From assembly GCA_934654835.1 (NCBI GenBank), contig CAKUGY010000001.1, positions 157,500 through 221,499 on the forward strand: a stretch of DNA of 64,000 bases, given 5' to 3'. Within the stretch, counting starts at the first letter, position 1. The number at the start of each line of letters is the position of its first letter. The position numbers and the translations under genes are program-made. This document shows, piece after piece, positions 45,167-53,558 of the stretch. The notes under the pieces are model-generated. The model was not told the DNA's origin. It was given only the letters and a program-made list of their open reading frames with translations, and searched no databases. This DNA is from an uncultured Collinsella sp. Its GTDB lineage: Bacteria; Actinomycetota; Coriobacteriia; Coriobacteriales; Coriobacteriaceae.

Positions 45167-46861
45167 TTAGTAGAAGTTCTGGATCCGCTGCAGGTACATG
45201 ACGGAATCGGGCAGGCCGCCCTCGCCAAAGGTCTTCTCGATGTACTCGATCAGGCCCTTCATCTCGTCGCGCACAAAGCTCACGTTCATGGACTCAAACT
45301 TCTTGAGCACCTTGCGGGCGATGATGTAGTCCATGCCGCCCAACTCGGTGCCGCCGCACGCCACGTACACGGGGATAAAGTCGTACATCTGCTTGATGAT
45401 ACGGTTGCCAAACGCCAGCTTAAAGCGGGTCTGCAGGTACTGGTCCAGCTTGTGCATCTTCTGCAGTAGCTCGTCGTCGATCACGTACTCGACCTTGGCC
45501 TTTTGGAACAGATACTGCAGGTGGTCGGCCGTCACGTGCACGCGCTCGTGCGGCTCGCACTCAAACGCGTCGGCGCGCTCGTTGAGCTCGATGGGGATCG
45601 CGCGGTCGTACACCTTGTCCGTGATGGTGAAGGTGGAGTCGTCGTTGTTGGCCGTGCCGATAAACCACAGGCTGTCGGGGATGGTGAGCTTGCCGTCGTG
45701 GAGCGCCTTGGGGTCGGCGGCCCACTGGGTGGGCACCAGGTCGAGCACCCATTCGTCGTGGCTGGGCATCTCGAGCACCGACAGGATCTCGGCAAAGTAG
45801 TACTCCACGCGGGCGAGGTTCATCTCGTCGAGCACGATCATGGACGGGTCCTGGCGCAGACCCGCCTCGTACACGGCGCGGAGGAACTCGGTCTCGTTGA
45901 AGCGCTTGGAGAACTCGTTAAAGTAGCCGAGCACCTCGGTGCGGTCGCGGAAGCTCGGCTGCACCGACACGATGGTCGCGGGGTTGTCCAGGTAGCGGCT
46001 AAAGCTGTAGGGCAGCGAGGTCTTACCGGTACCCGAGATGCCCTCCAGGATCAGCAACTTGGAGGCGGCCATGCCGGCCACAAAGCGGCGGATGATCTCG
46101 GGTGTGTAGTAGAGCTTCATCTGGCTGCACGCAAACGCGCGGAAGCTGTCGACGAAGTCCTCCAGCGAGATGGCGTCGTCATAGACCGGCGACTCCCAGT
46201 CGCGGTACTTGAGGTCCACGAGCGACAGCTTGGGGAAGCGGTTGGCCTGTGCGATCTCTTTTTCCTCGGCAAGGGTCTTGGCCTCGACGGTGGCCTTGGC
46301 CATGGCGGCTGCGGCATCCTTGACGCCCTCGCCGTCGAGCGCGAGCGACGCGTTGCCCGACATGACGGCCGTGGCGCCCTCGCCCGCGGCAGCACCGGCA
46401 CCCGCAGCGGCACCCACGACGTTGCCCACCGTGGGCAGGTGGTCGTCGGCCAGGGCCGAGGCGCCCACGTACGGAATCTGCTTGGTGCCGCCCATGGCAT
46501 TGACCTTGAGCGCCAGCAGCTTGTTCTTCTCGTCCATGAGGTCGAGCACCTGCTTGTTGAGGCGGCCGATCTCGCGGTAGAGCGCCTTGTTGGACGTATC
46601 GTCGCGATGCAGGCGGCGGTTGATGCGATAGCGGTGCACCAGGATGGCCACGATCAGCACGGGGACCGCGATGAGCATGGCAAACAGAATGACCGCGCCG
46701 ATCTTGCCCACCAGGTCAAACGTGGTGAAGTAGGTCATAAAGATGTTGAAGTACTCAACCCAGCCAAACACCAGCAGGTTAAGGATGGAGCTCACGACGG
46801 CCACGACGTTGTAGACGACCTTTGCCAGCAGCTCCCAGGCAAATCCCAGAAACTCACTCAC
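45167..46861 (-). CDS. Membrane-anchored McrB-like AAA+ ATPase
   Basis: A 564-residue protein with two N-terminal membrane segments (about 9-40 and 51-76), a linker with a Gly/Ala-rich tract, and a McrB/MoxR-type AAA+ domain: Walker A GISGTGKT (274-281), Walker B MIVLDEMN (341-348), sensor 1 GTANNDDSTF (402-411), and an arginine-finger candidate Arg420. The membrane anchor is unusual for McrB-like ATPases. The start is a GTG that overlaps the preceding signal peptidase gene by 8 bp. It probably remodels a surface-protein or envelope complex together with the coiled-coil partner. Confidence 0.85.
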   Translation of the reverse strand: MSEFLGFAWELLAKVVYNVVAVVSSILNLLVFGWVEYFNIFMTYFTTFDLVGKIGAVILFAMLIAVPVLIVAILVHRYRINRRLHRDDTSNKALYREIGRLNKQVLDLMDEKNKLLALKVNAMGGTKQIPYVGASALADDHLPTVGNVVGAAAGAGAAAGEGATAVMSGNASLALDGEGVKDAAAAMAKATVEAKTLAEEKEIAQANRFPKLSLVDLKYRDWESPVYDDAISLEDFVDSFRAFACSQMKLYYTPEIIRRFVAGMAASKLLILEGISGTGKTSLPYSFSRYLDNPATIVSVQPSFRDRTEVLGYFNEFSKRFNETEFLRAVYEAGLRQDPSMIVLDEMNLARVEYYFAEILSVLEMPSHDEWVLDLVPTQWAADPKALHDGKLTIPDSLWFIGTANNDDSTFTITDKVYDRAIPIELNERADAFECEPHERVHVTADHLQYLFQKAKVEYVIDDELLQKMHKLDQYLQTRFKLAFGNRIIKQMYDFIPVYVACGGTELGGMDYIIARKVLKKFESMNVSFVRDEMKGLIEYIEKTFGEGGLPDSVMYLQRIQNFY

Positions 46862-47597
46862 CGTCGCTGTCCTCCTGCTTGTTCGCGTTCATCGCCGCCT
46901 CAGCCTCGGCCTTCAGACGGCGGGCTTCCTCGAGCTTGGCCTCGGCCTGGGCGAGCTGCTCGGCGGCGTTATCGGCGGTGACGGTGGCGCCCTTGCCCTC
47001 GGCGTCCACGATGGCGGCCGCGGCGGCCAGGCGGTCCTCCTCGGCCATGGCGCGCTTAAGGTTCATGCCCACCACGATGAGGTGGTACACCTGGTAGATA
47101 AAGAACAGCAGCATGGGCAGGACGATCACAATGAGGAAGCCCATGGAGCTGGACAGGAAGTCCATGACCTTGCCCATCTGCGGCAGCACGAACACGTACT
47201 TGCCCACGATGTCGCCGTCGCTGATGATGTGCGTATCGGCCACGTCGTTGTTGTCGCCCTTGGTGGTAAAGCTGCGCATGCCGTTGACCTCGTCGATCGC
47301 GGCGATGCGGTGCGTGTTGAGCGCGTACTCGTTATCGATGATGGTGTGGAACGTCACGATGTCGCCCACCTCGAGCTTGGAGGTGTCGCACTTTTTGATG
47401 ACGATGAGGTCGCCCTTGTTAAACGTGGGCGCCATGGAGTCGGACTGCACGGCAAGCGGGGTGAAGCCGGCGATGTCGGACACGCTGCCGTCCTCGCGCG
47501 TGGCGAGCGTGGTAAACGCATACAGGGCCGCCACCAGGATGATGATCCACATGACGACGCTCAGTGCGATGGATGCGACTTTTTTAACAGATTGCAT
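46854..47597 (-). CDS. sipW: SipW-type signal peptidase I
   Basis: A 247-residue signal peptidase with an N-terminal membrane helix, catalytic Ser54 in QSDSMAPTF, and His96 in NTHRI in place of Lys. A second membrane helix is near 152-175 and the C-terminus is a coiled-coil tail. It should cleave the ATYA|WF-type signals of the four upstream secreted proteins. AAGGGACATC lies before the ATG. It is the first enzyme gene downstream of the structural genes. Confidence 0.92.
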   Translation of the reverse strand: MQSVKKVASIALSVVMWIIILVAALYAFTTLATREDGSVSDIAGFTPLAVQSDSMAPTFNKGDLIVIKKCDTSKLEVGDIVTFHTIIDNEYALNTHRIAAIDEVNGMRSFTTKGDNNDVADTHIISDGDIVGKYVFVLPQMGKVMDFLSSSMGFLIVIVLPMLLFFIYQVYHLIVVGMNLKRAMAEEDRLAAAAAIVDAEGKGATVTADNAAEQLAQAEAKLEEARRLKAEAEAAMNANKQEDSDGE

Positions 47598-47657
47598 GAT
47601 GTCCCTTACTACCGTGTCTGACTAGGTCGTGCGCGGCCGGGCGGCCGCCGTGCGTAT

Positions 47658-48473
47658 CTACTGTTCCTCGATGCCCTCAAAGCGCATCGAAACCGAATAG
47701 TTAGCTCCCTTTAGCATATTAGTGCAACTTGGGTCCGTTCCCTCGAGCCATATGCGAACGGTTACCGGCTTGTCCGCATCCTTTATCAGATCGAACATGT
47801 CGCTCGCCGCGGTGGCCTCACCCGAGCCGAGCCCGAAGACCGTCGCCGAACCAGATGAGCCGCCGCCCCCGTTGGGGTTGTAGACCCAGGTTTGGCCGTC
47901 GGCGGTAAAGCTCATGCGCATGGCGCTGGCCATCCCCTCGGTGTCGGAGCTAAACCGCGTGCCGGAGGCGCCGTTGTCACCGTCCTGCCCGGTCAGGCGC
48001 ACACGCAGGTCCGTGCTGCTCATAAAGTGCAGTGTGAACTCCAGGTAGGCACCGGTGGCGGGATCGGCGGTGGAGCCGTCCTCGAAGGTGAAGGTCTGGT
48101 AGTCGCTCGTGGTGACGGGCTTGAGCCTGGATGCGTCGATGTCCACGCCCTTTTCGCTGGCGATGCGCGCCGAGATCTGGTCGAAGCCCAGACTGTGGAC
48201 GTACTCTTCGAACGTGGCATGCTCGTCCAGGTCAAAGCGCAGCGAACCATCGGCGTTGGCGTCGATCATGAGCATGCGGGTCTTGGCGCTATCGGCGATG
48301 GAGAACCAGGCGAAGGTCGCCATGGCTATCGCCACCAGCGCAAACAGGACCAGGACCACGGTGGTGGTGAGCTTGCGGCGCAGGTCGGTGTCGGCAGGGG
48401 CGGCGGGCGCGGTGGCGGGCTGGCGGGCGGCAGCGGTGGCTGGGCAGCGGTTGCTTGGCTTAACGTGTGCCAT
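47658..48473 (-). CDS. SipW-dependent secreted protein (WLEGTDPSC signature)
   Basis: A 271-residue protein with a basic cytoplasmic N-terminus, a hydrophobic helix (about 36-54) ending ATFAWF (cleavage expected after Ala55), and an extracellular beta-rich domain. Near the C-terminus it carries VRIWLEGTDPSCTN, with what appears to be the only extracellular Cys. It is in the same operon as sipW and three similar genes. Function is likely as a TasA/camelysin-like surface or fibre subunit. It follows the previous stop by 2 bp. Confidence 0.85.
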   Translation of the reverse strand: MAHVKPSNRCPATAAARQPATAPAAPADTDLRRKLTTTVVLVLFALVAIAMATFAWFSIADSAKTRMLMIDANADGSLRFDLDEHATFEEYVHSLGFDQISARIASEKGVDIDASRLKPVTTSDYQTFTFEDGSTADPATGAYLEFTLHFMSSTDLRVRLTGQDGDNGASGTRFSSDTEGMASAMRMSFTADGQTWVYNPNGGGGSSGSATVFGLGSGEATAASDMFDLIKDADKPVTVRIWLEGTDPSCTNMLKGANYSVSMRFEGIEEQ

Positions 48474-48475
48474 TG

Positions 48476-49456
48476 CTACTCACCGTCCAAGGTCGCGAAG
48501 AGCGCCAGGTGCAAGGTGCCCGGATCCTGATAGAGGTAGCTGGCGCTATCGGGGTCGGTGCCCTCGATGTAGTAATAGATGTCCAGGCGATAGGTCTGGC
48601 CCAGCGTCAGCGTGGCGAGCGCGTTTTGCGGGCGCGTGGCCGTCTCGCTGGTGTCCAGGGTAAAGGCGGCAGGGTCCTGCGTCACGTTGGCGCCGCAGGC
48701 AAGCTGGCCGTTTTGCCAGCCCAGCAGCATGCCGTCGGTGTAGCCTGCCAGGCCCGCAGGGGCAGTCGCGGGATGCTCGCCGCGGTGGCCGCCATCGGAG
48801 CTGTCGAGCTCAAAGATGTTGGTGGCGAGCACCTGGTTGCCGCTCGAGATTTTGATGCCCACGCGGGCTGCGCGCAGCAGCTCGGCATCGGTGCCTTGCG
48901 GGACCAGCGACTCGGCGAGATACAGGCTGACCTTGCCTTTGACCTTGCTGGCGCCCGTACCCGTGATGGTGGGGCGCAGGTCAATCCAACCATGGTAGAA
49001 CGCGGAGCCGTTGTCTTTTGCCTGCTCAAACACCGAGGCATCGCCGGCTGAGTTGTTTTGCGCGCAGGCCGCAAAGCCGTTGAGGTCGAAGGTCGAGACC
49101 GGGTAGAGCGTTACGGCGCCGCTTGCATTGGAGACCAGGGAAACGTCGCCCTGCTGCGACCAGCTGCCGCGGCTGGCATCGCCCAGCTCGAGCAGCAGCT
49201 TGGACGTGTCGCTGTGGACGCTCACCGAGTTGGTGTTGACCTTCATGTTGCTGGTAAACCAGGCGTAGGTGGCCACGCCCAGGGTGGCGGCGAGTGCCAC
49301 CATAACGAGCGCGATGTAGGCACGCGCGCGGCGGGCGTGGCGACGAGCGGCGGAGGTTACGGACTCGGCGGGCTCGGGGGCAGCGGTTGTCGTCGTCTTG
49401 GCGGACGTCTTCTCGGCCTCGATGCCGTCTACCTGCATCTGCTTGTTCTTTTGCAT
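48476..49456 (-). CDS. SipW-dependent secreted protein
   Basis: A 326-residue protein: basic N-terminus (about 1-45), hydrophobic helix, ATYAWFTSN motif at about 62-70, then a large extracellular domain. The C-terminal signature is degenerate (LDIYYYIEGTDPDSAS, no Cys). AAGGGGGG lies upstream of the ATG. It belongs to the same operon, and the overall fold pattern matches its neighbours. Confidence 0.85.
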   Translation of the reverse strand: MQKNKQMQVDGIEAEKTSAKTTTTAAPEPAESVTSAARRHARRARAYIALVMVALAATLGVATYAWFTSNMKVNTNSVSVHSDTSKLLLELGDASRGSWSQQGDVSLVSNASGAVTLYPVSTFDLNGFAACAQNNSAGDASVFEQAKDNGSAFYHGWIDLRPTITGTGASKVKGKVSLYLAESLVPQGTDAELLRAARVGIKISSGNQVLATNIFELDSSDGGHRGEHPATAPAGLAGYTDGMLLGWQNGQLACGANVTQDPAAFTLDTSETATRPQNALATLTLGQTYRLDIYYYIEGTDPDSASYLYQDPGTLHLALFATLDGE

Positions 49457-49470
49457 TTAGCTCGCCCCCC

Positions 49471-50307
49471 TTATGCCTTGGCCGCGGCGAAGGCGAGCTG
49501 CAGCACCACATCGCGGGCTTGGGCCTCGTCGATGCAGTTGGCGCCGCAGCCTTCCATGTACACAACGTAGCGGACGCTTGCCACCTCGTTGGCGGCCAGC
49601 GTGCAGATGGGCGTCGCACCTGCGCGCGCCGTGGGCGTATCGCCAGTGCCATCCATGCTGTAGGCGCTTATGGCTCGGGCGGGGTCGGCGGTGTAGCCCC
49701 AGCCTGAGGCGCCCGATGCCACGACCACGCCGTCCTGCGCCGTGGTGCGCCTGCTGGTGGCGCCCGCGGTGTTGCCTAGGTCGTCGCAGGTAAAGATATG
49801 CGTTTGCGTACCAGACCGGGTCGTAATGACCAGGCCCAGGCGAAGTGCTGCCAGCAGCTGCGGATCGCTCGTCACGCTCATCTGGCCCTGATACAGGTAC
49901 ACGCTGAGCGCGCCGTCGCTGCCCTTGAGGTACAGCGTGCCGGTAAGGGCATAGTCATTCAGCTGCGCGGTGCAGTCGGCATAGTCGGTCGTGATGCCCG
50001 CGGCGTTTTGGAAGGTGCCGCGCCAAAAGCGGGAAAGGTCTGCCGTCGAGATGGGATAGAGCGTCTTGTCGGCGGCAGCCAGCGTAGCCGTCGTGTCCCA
50101 GGGTCCGTTGGCCGAAAGGCCAATCTGCAGGTCGGAGCCCTCGTCGCTTACCGTGTGCGCCACGGGCGTCACGTTGGTGTAGCGCGAGTTGCTAAACCAC
50201 GCGTAGGTGGCGGCGCTCAGGGCAGCTACCAGCACTAACATCCACGCGGCCGCGGCTACCATACGGCGGCGCGAGCCCAGGATGTCCTTGATGTTCGATG
50301 TACTCAT
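49471..50307 (-). CDS. SipW-dependent secreted protein
   Basis: A 278-residue protein with a hydrophobic helix ending ATYAWFSNS at about 33-41 and an extracellular domain with several Cys residues (YADCTA, FTCDD, PICTL). The C-terminal signature is VVYMEGCGANCID, with two cysteines. AAGGGGG lies before the ATG. It is the second gene of the operon. Confidence 0.85.
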   Translation of the reverse strand: MSTSNIKDILGSRRRMVAAAAWMLVLVAALSAATYAWFSNSRYTNVTPVAHTVSDEGSDLQIGLSANGPWDTTATLAAADKTLYPISTADLSRFWRGTFQNAAGITTDYADCTAQLNDYALTGTLYLKGSDGALSVYLYQGQMSVTSDPQLLAALRLGLVITTRSGTQTHIFTCDDLGNTAGATSRRTTAQDGVVVASGASGWGYTADPARAISAYSMDGTGDTPTARAGATPICTLAANEVASVRYVVYMEGCGANCIDEAQARDVVLQLAFAAAKA

Positions 50308-50319
50308 GCCCAGCCCCCT

Positions 50320-51204
50320 TTACGAACGCTTACCGGCAAAACGCAGCGCCAGCGATTGCAGGCTGGTGGCAGCCAGGTTGTTGGTGCAATCGGGGTCGCA
50401 ACCCTCCAGCCACACGTACACGTCGACGCGCACGGGCGTGCTGCGGTCGGCGCCCTTTTCGGCGGCGGGCAGGCTGCAGATCTTGGTCGTAGCCTCCTTG
50501 AGGCCCACGACGCCGGTGTCCTCGTTGTAATCACAGAAGTTTGCGCTGGTCAGCTGGTCAAGGTGGACTGTGGTGCCATCGGTGCGGGTGCTGTCGAGCA
50601 CCAGATGGTCCTGTTCGCTCTCGCCGGCGTCCTTGCCGTCGAGCGTGTTGAAGCGCGCCTGGGGATTGCGGGCGTTCGAGACCTCAAAGACATATTGACC
50701 CATCACAGTGTTTCCCCGTCCCGGGGCATAGGCAACCAGCCCCACGCGCAAGGCGGTGGAGATGGGGTTTGCCGGGTCCTGCTCGGTAAAGTCGATGCCC
50801 GACAGGTACACGTCGGTCGCGACCGAGTTGGTGGCCAGGTAAAGGGAAGTCTTGTAGTAGTCGGAATGCTCGGCGGCACCGAACATGTTGGCAAAGAGCG
50901 AGTCCTGCGTGGTTCCGCCGGTAAAGCCCGTCACCTTTTGGAAGCCATTAAGCACGTTGTCGGTCGAGACGGGATCGAGCAGGCCCGCGAAGCTCAGGCC
51001 AGCGTTGGTCTTGTACTCGCCGTCGTACTCGTTGGAGATAAGGAAGGTGACGCCCGTGCCCGCCGCCATCTTGACGTCGGTGATGTGGCGGTTGGCATTG
51101 TAGATGTACCAGGCATATGTTACGGCCCCAGCAGCAGCAAGCGCCACCACCAAGGTAGCGAGCATGCGATTGAACTGTTTTCGCAGCGAGCGCGCGTCCG
51201 ACAT
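50320..51204 (-). CDS. SipW-dependent secreted protein
   Basis: A 294-residue protein and the first gene of the operon. The hydrophobic helix ends VTYAWYIYN (about 28-36), and the extracellular domain carries VDVYVWLEGCDPDCTN near its C-terminus. GGGGGAGGGG lies 1-10 nt before the ATG at 51204, whereas a start at 51255 lies in the leader. It is probably a surface subunit like its three neighbours. Confidence 0.85.
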   Translation of the reverse strand: MSDARSLRKQFNRMLATLVVALAAAGAVTYAWYIYNANRHITDVKMAAGTGVTFLISNEYDGEYKTNAGLSFAGLLDPVSTDNVLNGFQKVTGFTGGTTQDSLFANMFGAAEHSDYYKTSLYLATNSVATDVYLSGIDFTEQDPANPISTALRVGLVAYAPGRGNTVMGQYVFEVSNARNPQARFNTLDGKDAGESEQDHLVLDSTRTDGTTVHLDQLTSANFCDYNEDTGVVGLKEATTKICSLPAAEKGADRSTPVRVDVYVWLEGCDPDCTNNLAATSLQSLALRFAGKRS

Positions 51205-51376
51205 GCCCCTCCCCCATATGCCGCGTTGTGAACTGCCTGGGCACCATTTGCCCATAATGGATTTATTTTACGTGAACGCGCAGTTCATCGGGGGTACAAA
51301 CACGGGTTTTCGAGTGCAATTCGCGCCGCAGCGGACCGCAAACGCGCCCCGAATCGCAGGTTTTTAAAAAATGTTC

Positions 51377-51405
51377 TTGCCACTGGGTGGGAGCTCCGTT
51401 ATATT
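51377..51405 (+). promoter_or_regulatory. Promoter of tRNA-Val
   Basis: TTGCCA (51377-51382), a 17-bp spacer and TATATT (51400-51405), ending 30 bp before the tRNA. Confidence 0.75.
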
Positions 51406-51434
51406 ATTTCCTGCGCACTCGCGCACCCTTGATC

Positions 51435-51509
51435 GGGCGTTTAGCTCAGGGGGAGAGCGCTTCCCTGACACGGAAGAGGTCACAAGTTCAAATCTTGTAA
51501 CGCCCACCA
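51435..51509 (+). tRNA. tRNA-Val (GAC)
   Basis: Cloverleaf with acceptor GGGCGTT/AACGCCC, anticodon loop CTGACAC (anticodon GAC), T-loop TTCAAAT and encoded CCA. It lacks the duplicated 3' end seen beside the other three tRNAs in the window. Confidence 0.96.
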
Positions 51510-51517
51510 AATGTTCG

Positions 51518-51553
51518 CAGCTCAGAGGCTTCGCCTCTGAGCTGTTTTGTTTT
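51518..51553 (+). terminator. tRNA-Val intrinsic terminator
   Basis: CAGCTCAGAGGC-TTCG-CCTCTGAGCTG hairpin followed by TTTTGTTTT. Confidence 0.9.
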
Positions 51554-51603
51554 ACGCCGCCAAACCAAGAGGGCGCCGCGGCGCCCAAAGCCGCCTCAAC
51601 AAC

Positions 51604-51771
51604 GTCGGCAATCATCCAAACCGAACCCGAAGCCACTTCCGCACCGCCGGCAGCCATCCCAACCAAACGCCGAGACGCTTCCGCGTCGCCGGAAACCACG
51701 CCAGCCGGACCCAAAGCCACTCCGACACCGCCGGGAATCGCTCCAAGCGCGTCCAAAGTGGCCCAAACAGC
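51604..51771. repeat. Four tandem copies of a degenerate 42-bp repeat
   Basis: Units start at 51604, 51646, 51688 and 51730, each beginning GCCGG/GTCGG. The exact 42-bp (14-codon) period is kept although the copies have diverged. Open frames on both strands run through it, but none has a credible start or ribosome-binding site, so I treat it as non-coding or as a decayed repeat-protein fragment. Confidence 0.75.
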
Positions 51772-51837
51772 CCCGGCGACCGCCCCGATCAGGACCGGAT
51801 GGGCCTCGTAGCCACATCCGGACAACCTACCTACAGT

Positions 51838-52017
51838 CAGGTCTAATACTTTTCCGCGAAGTGAACGAGCTTATTTGGACCCCCGAAGCATCCACACTTT
51901 TTGAAGCCAAAACCGCAGGATTCCGCCAGCAAAACCGCAGGAAATGAGCCGCCAAAAGTGCCGATGTTTCGAGGGTCCATTTTGACTCGTTCACTTCGCG
52001 GAAAAGTATTAGACCTG
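51838..52017. mobile_element. 180-bp palindromic MITE-like element
   Basis: The first 55 bp (CAGGTCTAATACTTTTCCGC...) are repeated inverted at the other end, with the outer 32 bp identical and a few mismatches further in. The interior has a direct repeat of CAAAACCGCAGGA. No coding potential is seen. It resembles a non-autonomous element. Confidence 0.75.
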
Positions 52018-52053
52018 AAAATAAGGGCGCTGCTTCCACGCCCAACGACCGCC

Positions 52054-53157
52054 CTACCAATGCTGATGAGCCTCGATTACGGTCTGCCAAAGCTTAAACC
52101 GCTTCGTTTCGGCGCGCGCGAGGGCAAGATATCGCTGTTCCTCGGTCATGGGCTTATTAAAGATGGGGCGCTTATTCCGATGCAGCTTCCGCCGGATGCG
52201 TTCGCACAGCCGGGTGAGCTTGTCGTAGTCGTTTGCCTGGTCGGTCGTCACCGTAAAGTACGCGACCCCGTTGAGCAGCTGCAGCTCGTTGCGGCGCTCG
52301 GCGTCCTTGTGGATCTTTTCGCTTCCGTCATGGATGGCATCGCTGTCGTAGTCAACCAGCGCTGTAAGCACTTCGGGCAGCAGCCCGGCCCTTACTTTAT
52401 CCATGCCCACCTCGGCTTTTGCCGTAAGCGTAATGTCGGGCGTGCGTTCCAGCACGCGCAGCTTGCGCTTGCGCCCGACATCCAGTCCGTCTCGAATGTA
52501 ATACTTCTTGTTCAGCTCGGCCTCACCCAGCGCAAGCCCGCCGTAGCGTGCGGGCAGCGACGTAAACATGCAAAGTCCCGACTCCCTTGGAGACCGCGAA
52601 CCCTCTTGAACATACGGAAGCAACGCCTTCGCTTTAGCGGCGCCTCTCACCTTTGACGCCCGGTCAAGATACGCCGCGATAAGCTCCTTGGTTGTAAGCC
52701 TACCATCGCGCATGCCCGCGTCTCTGCCCGTCACCCCACCGGCAGCTAGGTTATCCAGCCGATAGTCCGACGTCATGGCATAGCCGGCATAGATGGCCTC
52801 GGCCGCATCGCCCTCGTGTGCGGCCTGCAAAAACGCCAGCTCGGGAGAGCACACGTACGCGTCCAGCTCGCGCCTCCAGTGGCCCAACGAGATAAACGAA
52901 CCCGCCGGGAGCTCGTTAGTGCACAGGTGCGTCTTAACGTGTTTGCTGCTCCTGCGGTCGGCCCGCGACGGGACCAGCAAATCCAACGTTTCGATCCCCA
53001 GGTCGTAGTGATCGATAAACTCCTGCGCCTCTTGGTCCAAAAGCGCGCAGGCACCCGCAATCGACACGACCTCTGGCTCCGAATCCCCAAATCGAGGGTT
53101 CGGCCGATGCGCCAAAAACGCCAATGCTGCGTTATGTGAAACGATAAAGTAGCTCAT
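52054..53157 (-). CDS. AbiEi/DUF559-like protein (paralogue of 28676-29749)
   Basis: A 367-residue protein that shares motifs with the gene at 28676: SPELAFLQAA, a helical segment RLTTKELIAAYLDRA, and SRSPRESGLCMFTSLPARYGGL. The C-terminus has ALVDYDSDAIH...KDAERRNELQLLNGVAYFTVT, a Vsr/DUF559-like layout in which the usual Glu is Asp. It may be a degenerate nuclease or a DNA-binding regulator. The true start is probably the ATG at 53157. It lies next to a MITE-like element, suggesting an accessory, mobile origin. Confidence 0.6.
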   Translation of the reverse strand: MSYFIVSHNAALAFLAHRPNPRFGDSEPEVVSIAGACALLDQEAQEFIDHYDLGIETLDLLVPSRADRRSSKHVKTHLCTNELPAGSFISLGHWRRELDAYVCSPELAFLQAAHEGDAAEAIYAGYAMTSDYRLDNLAAGGVTGRDAGMRDGRLTTKELIAAYLDRASKVRGAAKAKALLPYVQEGSRSPRESGLCMFTSLPARYGGLALGEAELNKKYYIRDGLDVGRKRKLRVLERTPDITLTAKAEVGMDKVRAGLLPEVLTALVDYDSDAIHDGSEKIHKDAERRNELQLLNGVAYFTVTTDQANDYDKLTRLCERIRRKLHRNKRPIFNKPMTEEQRYLALARAETKRFKLWQTVIEAHQHW

Positions 53158-53558
53158 GGCGCGAAGATAACATGCGCGTCGGCAGCGGGCGGCGGCGCGG
53201 GCAAGGTTTCGGTAAACGACCGGCGGTTTTTCGCCGCAACGCGCCCAAAGTACTCATTCGTCGACGTCAAAACGCAAATCCGTCAAGCTTTTGGCAAGGT
53301 TGCCGCTCAACTGACCAAAAGTTGACCATTTACTTGACCATTTGCTTGACGGCGCGCCCTCGCCAAAATGCTCCGCGACTTCTTGGACGGCCAAAACACT
53401 CGTCCAACGGGCCCCACACCGCGCCGCAACCGCCCCGTAAAGGCCGCAAGCACCGCCGGCCACCAGCACAAGCACGGCCATCCGCAGCCGTATGCATCGG
53501 TCACCCCGCTGGGGTATCCTTGGAGCACATGCACCGCAAGCCGCACAAAGGAGCCGCC
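53158..53558. other. Divergent intergenic region with short repeats
   Basis: About 400 bp between the nuclease-like gene and the DUF5710 gene. It contains near-tandem 11-12 bp repeats of GACCAWWWRYTT at 53313-53347 and the same TTTTGGCAAGGTT/GACCAAAAGTTGACC wording found upstream of the Tad operon. No gene is seen. Confidence 0.5.

Noticed and set aside
51364..51825. Protein-coding gene overlapping tRNA-Val and the 42-bp repeats
   Set aside because: The frame runs across a tRNA and its terminator, lacks a ribosome-binding site and matches no family.
53172..53558. N-terminal extension of the DUF5710 gene
   Set aside because: Low-complexity sequence with no domain; the ATG at 53559 has AAAGGAG and begins at the domain.
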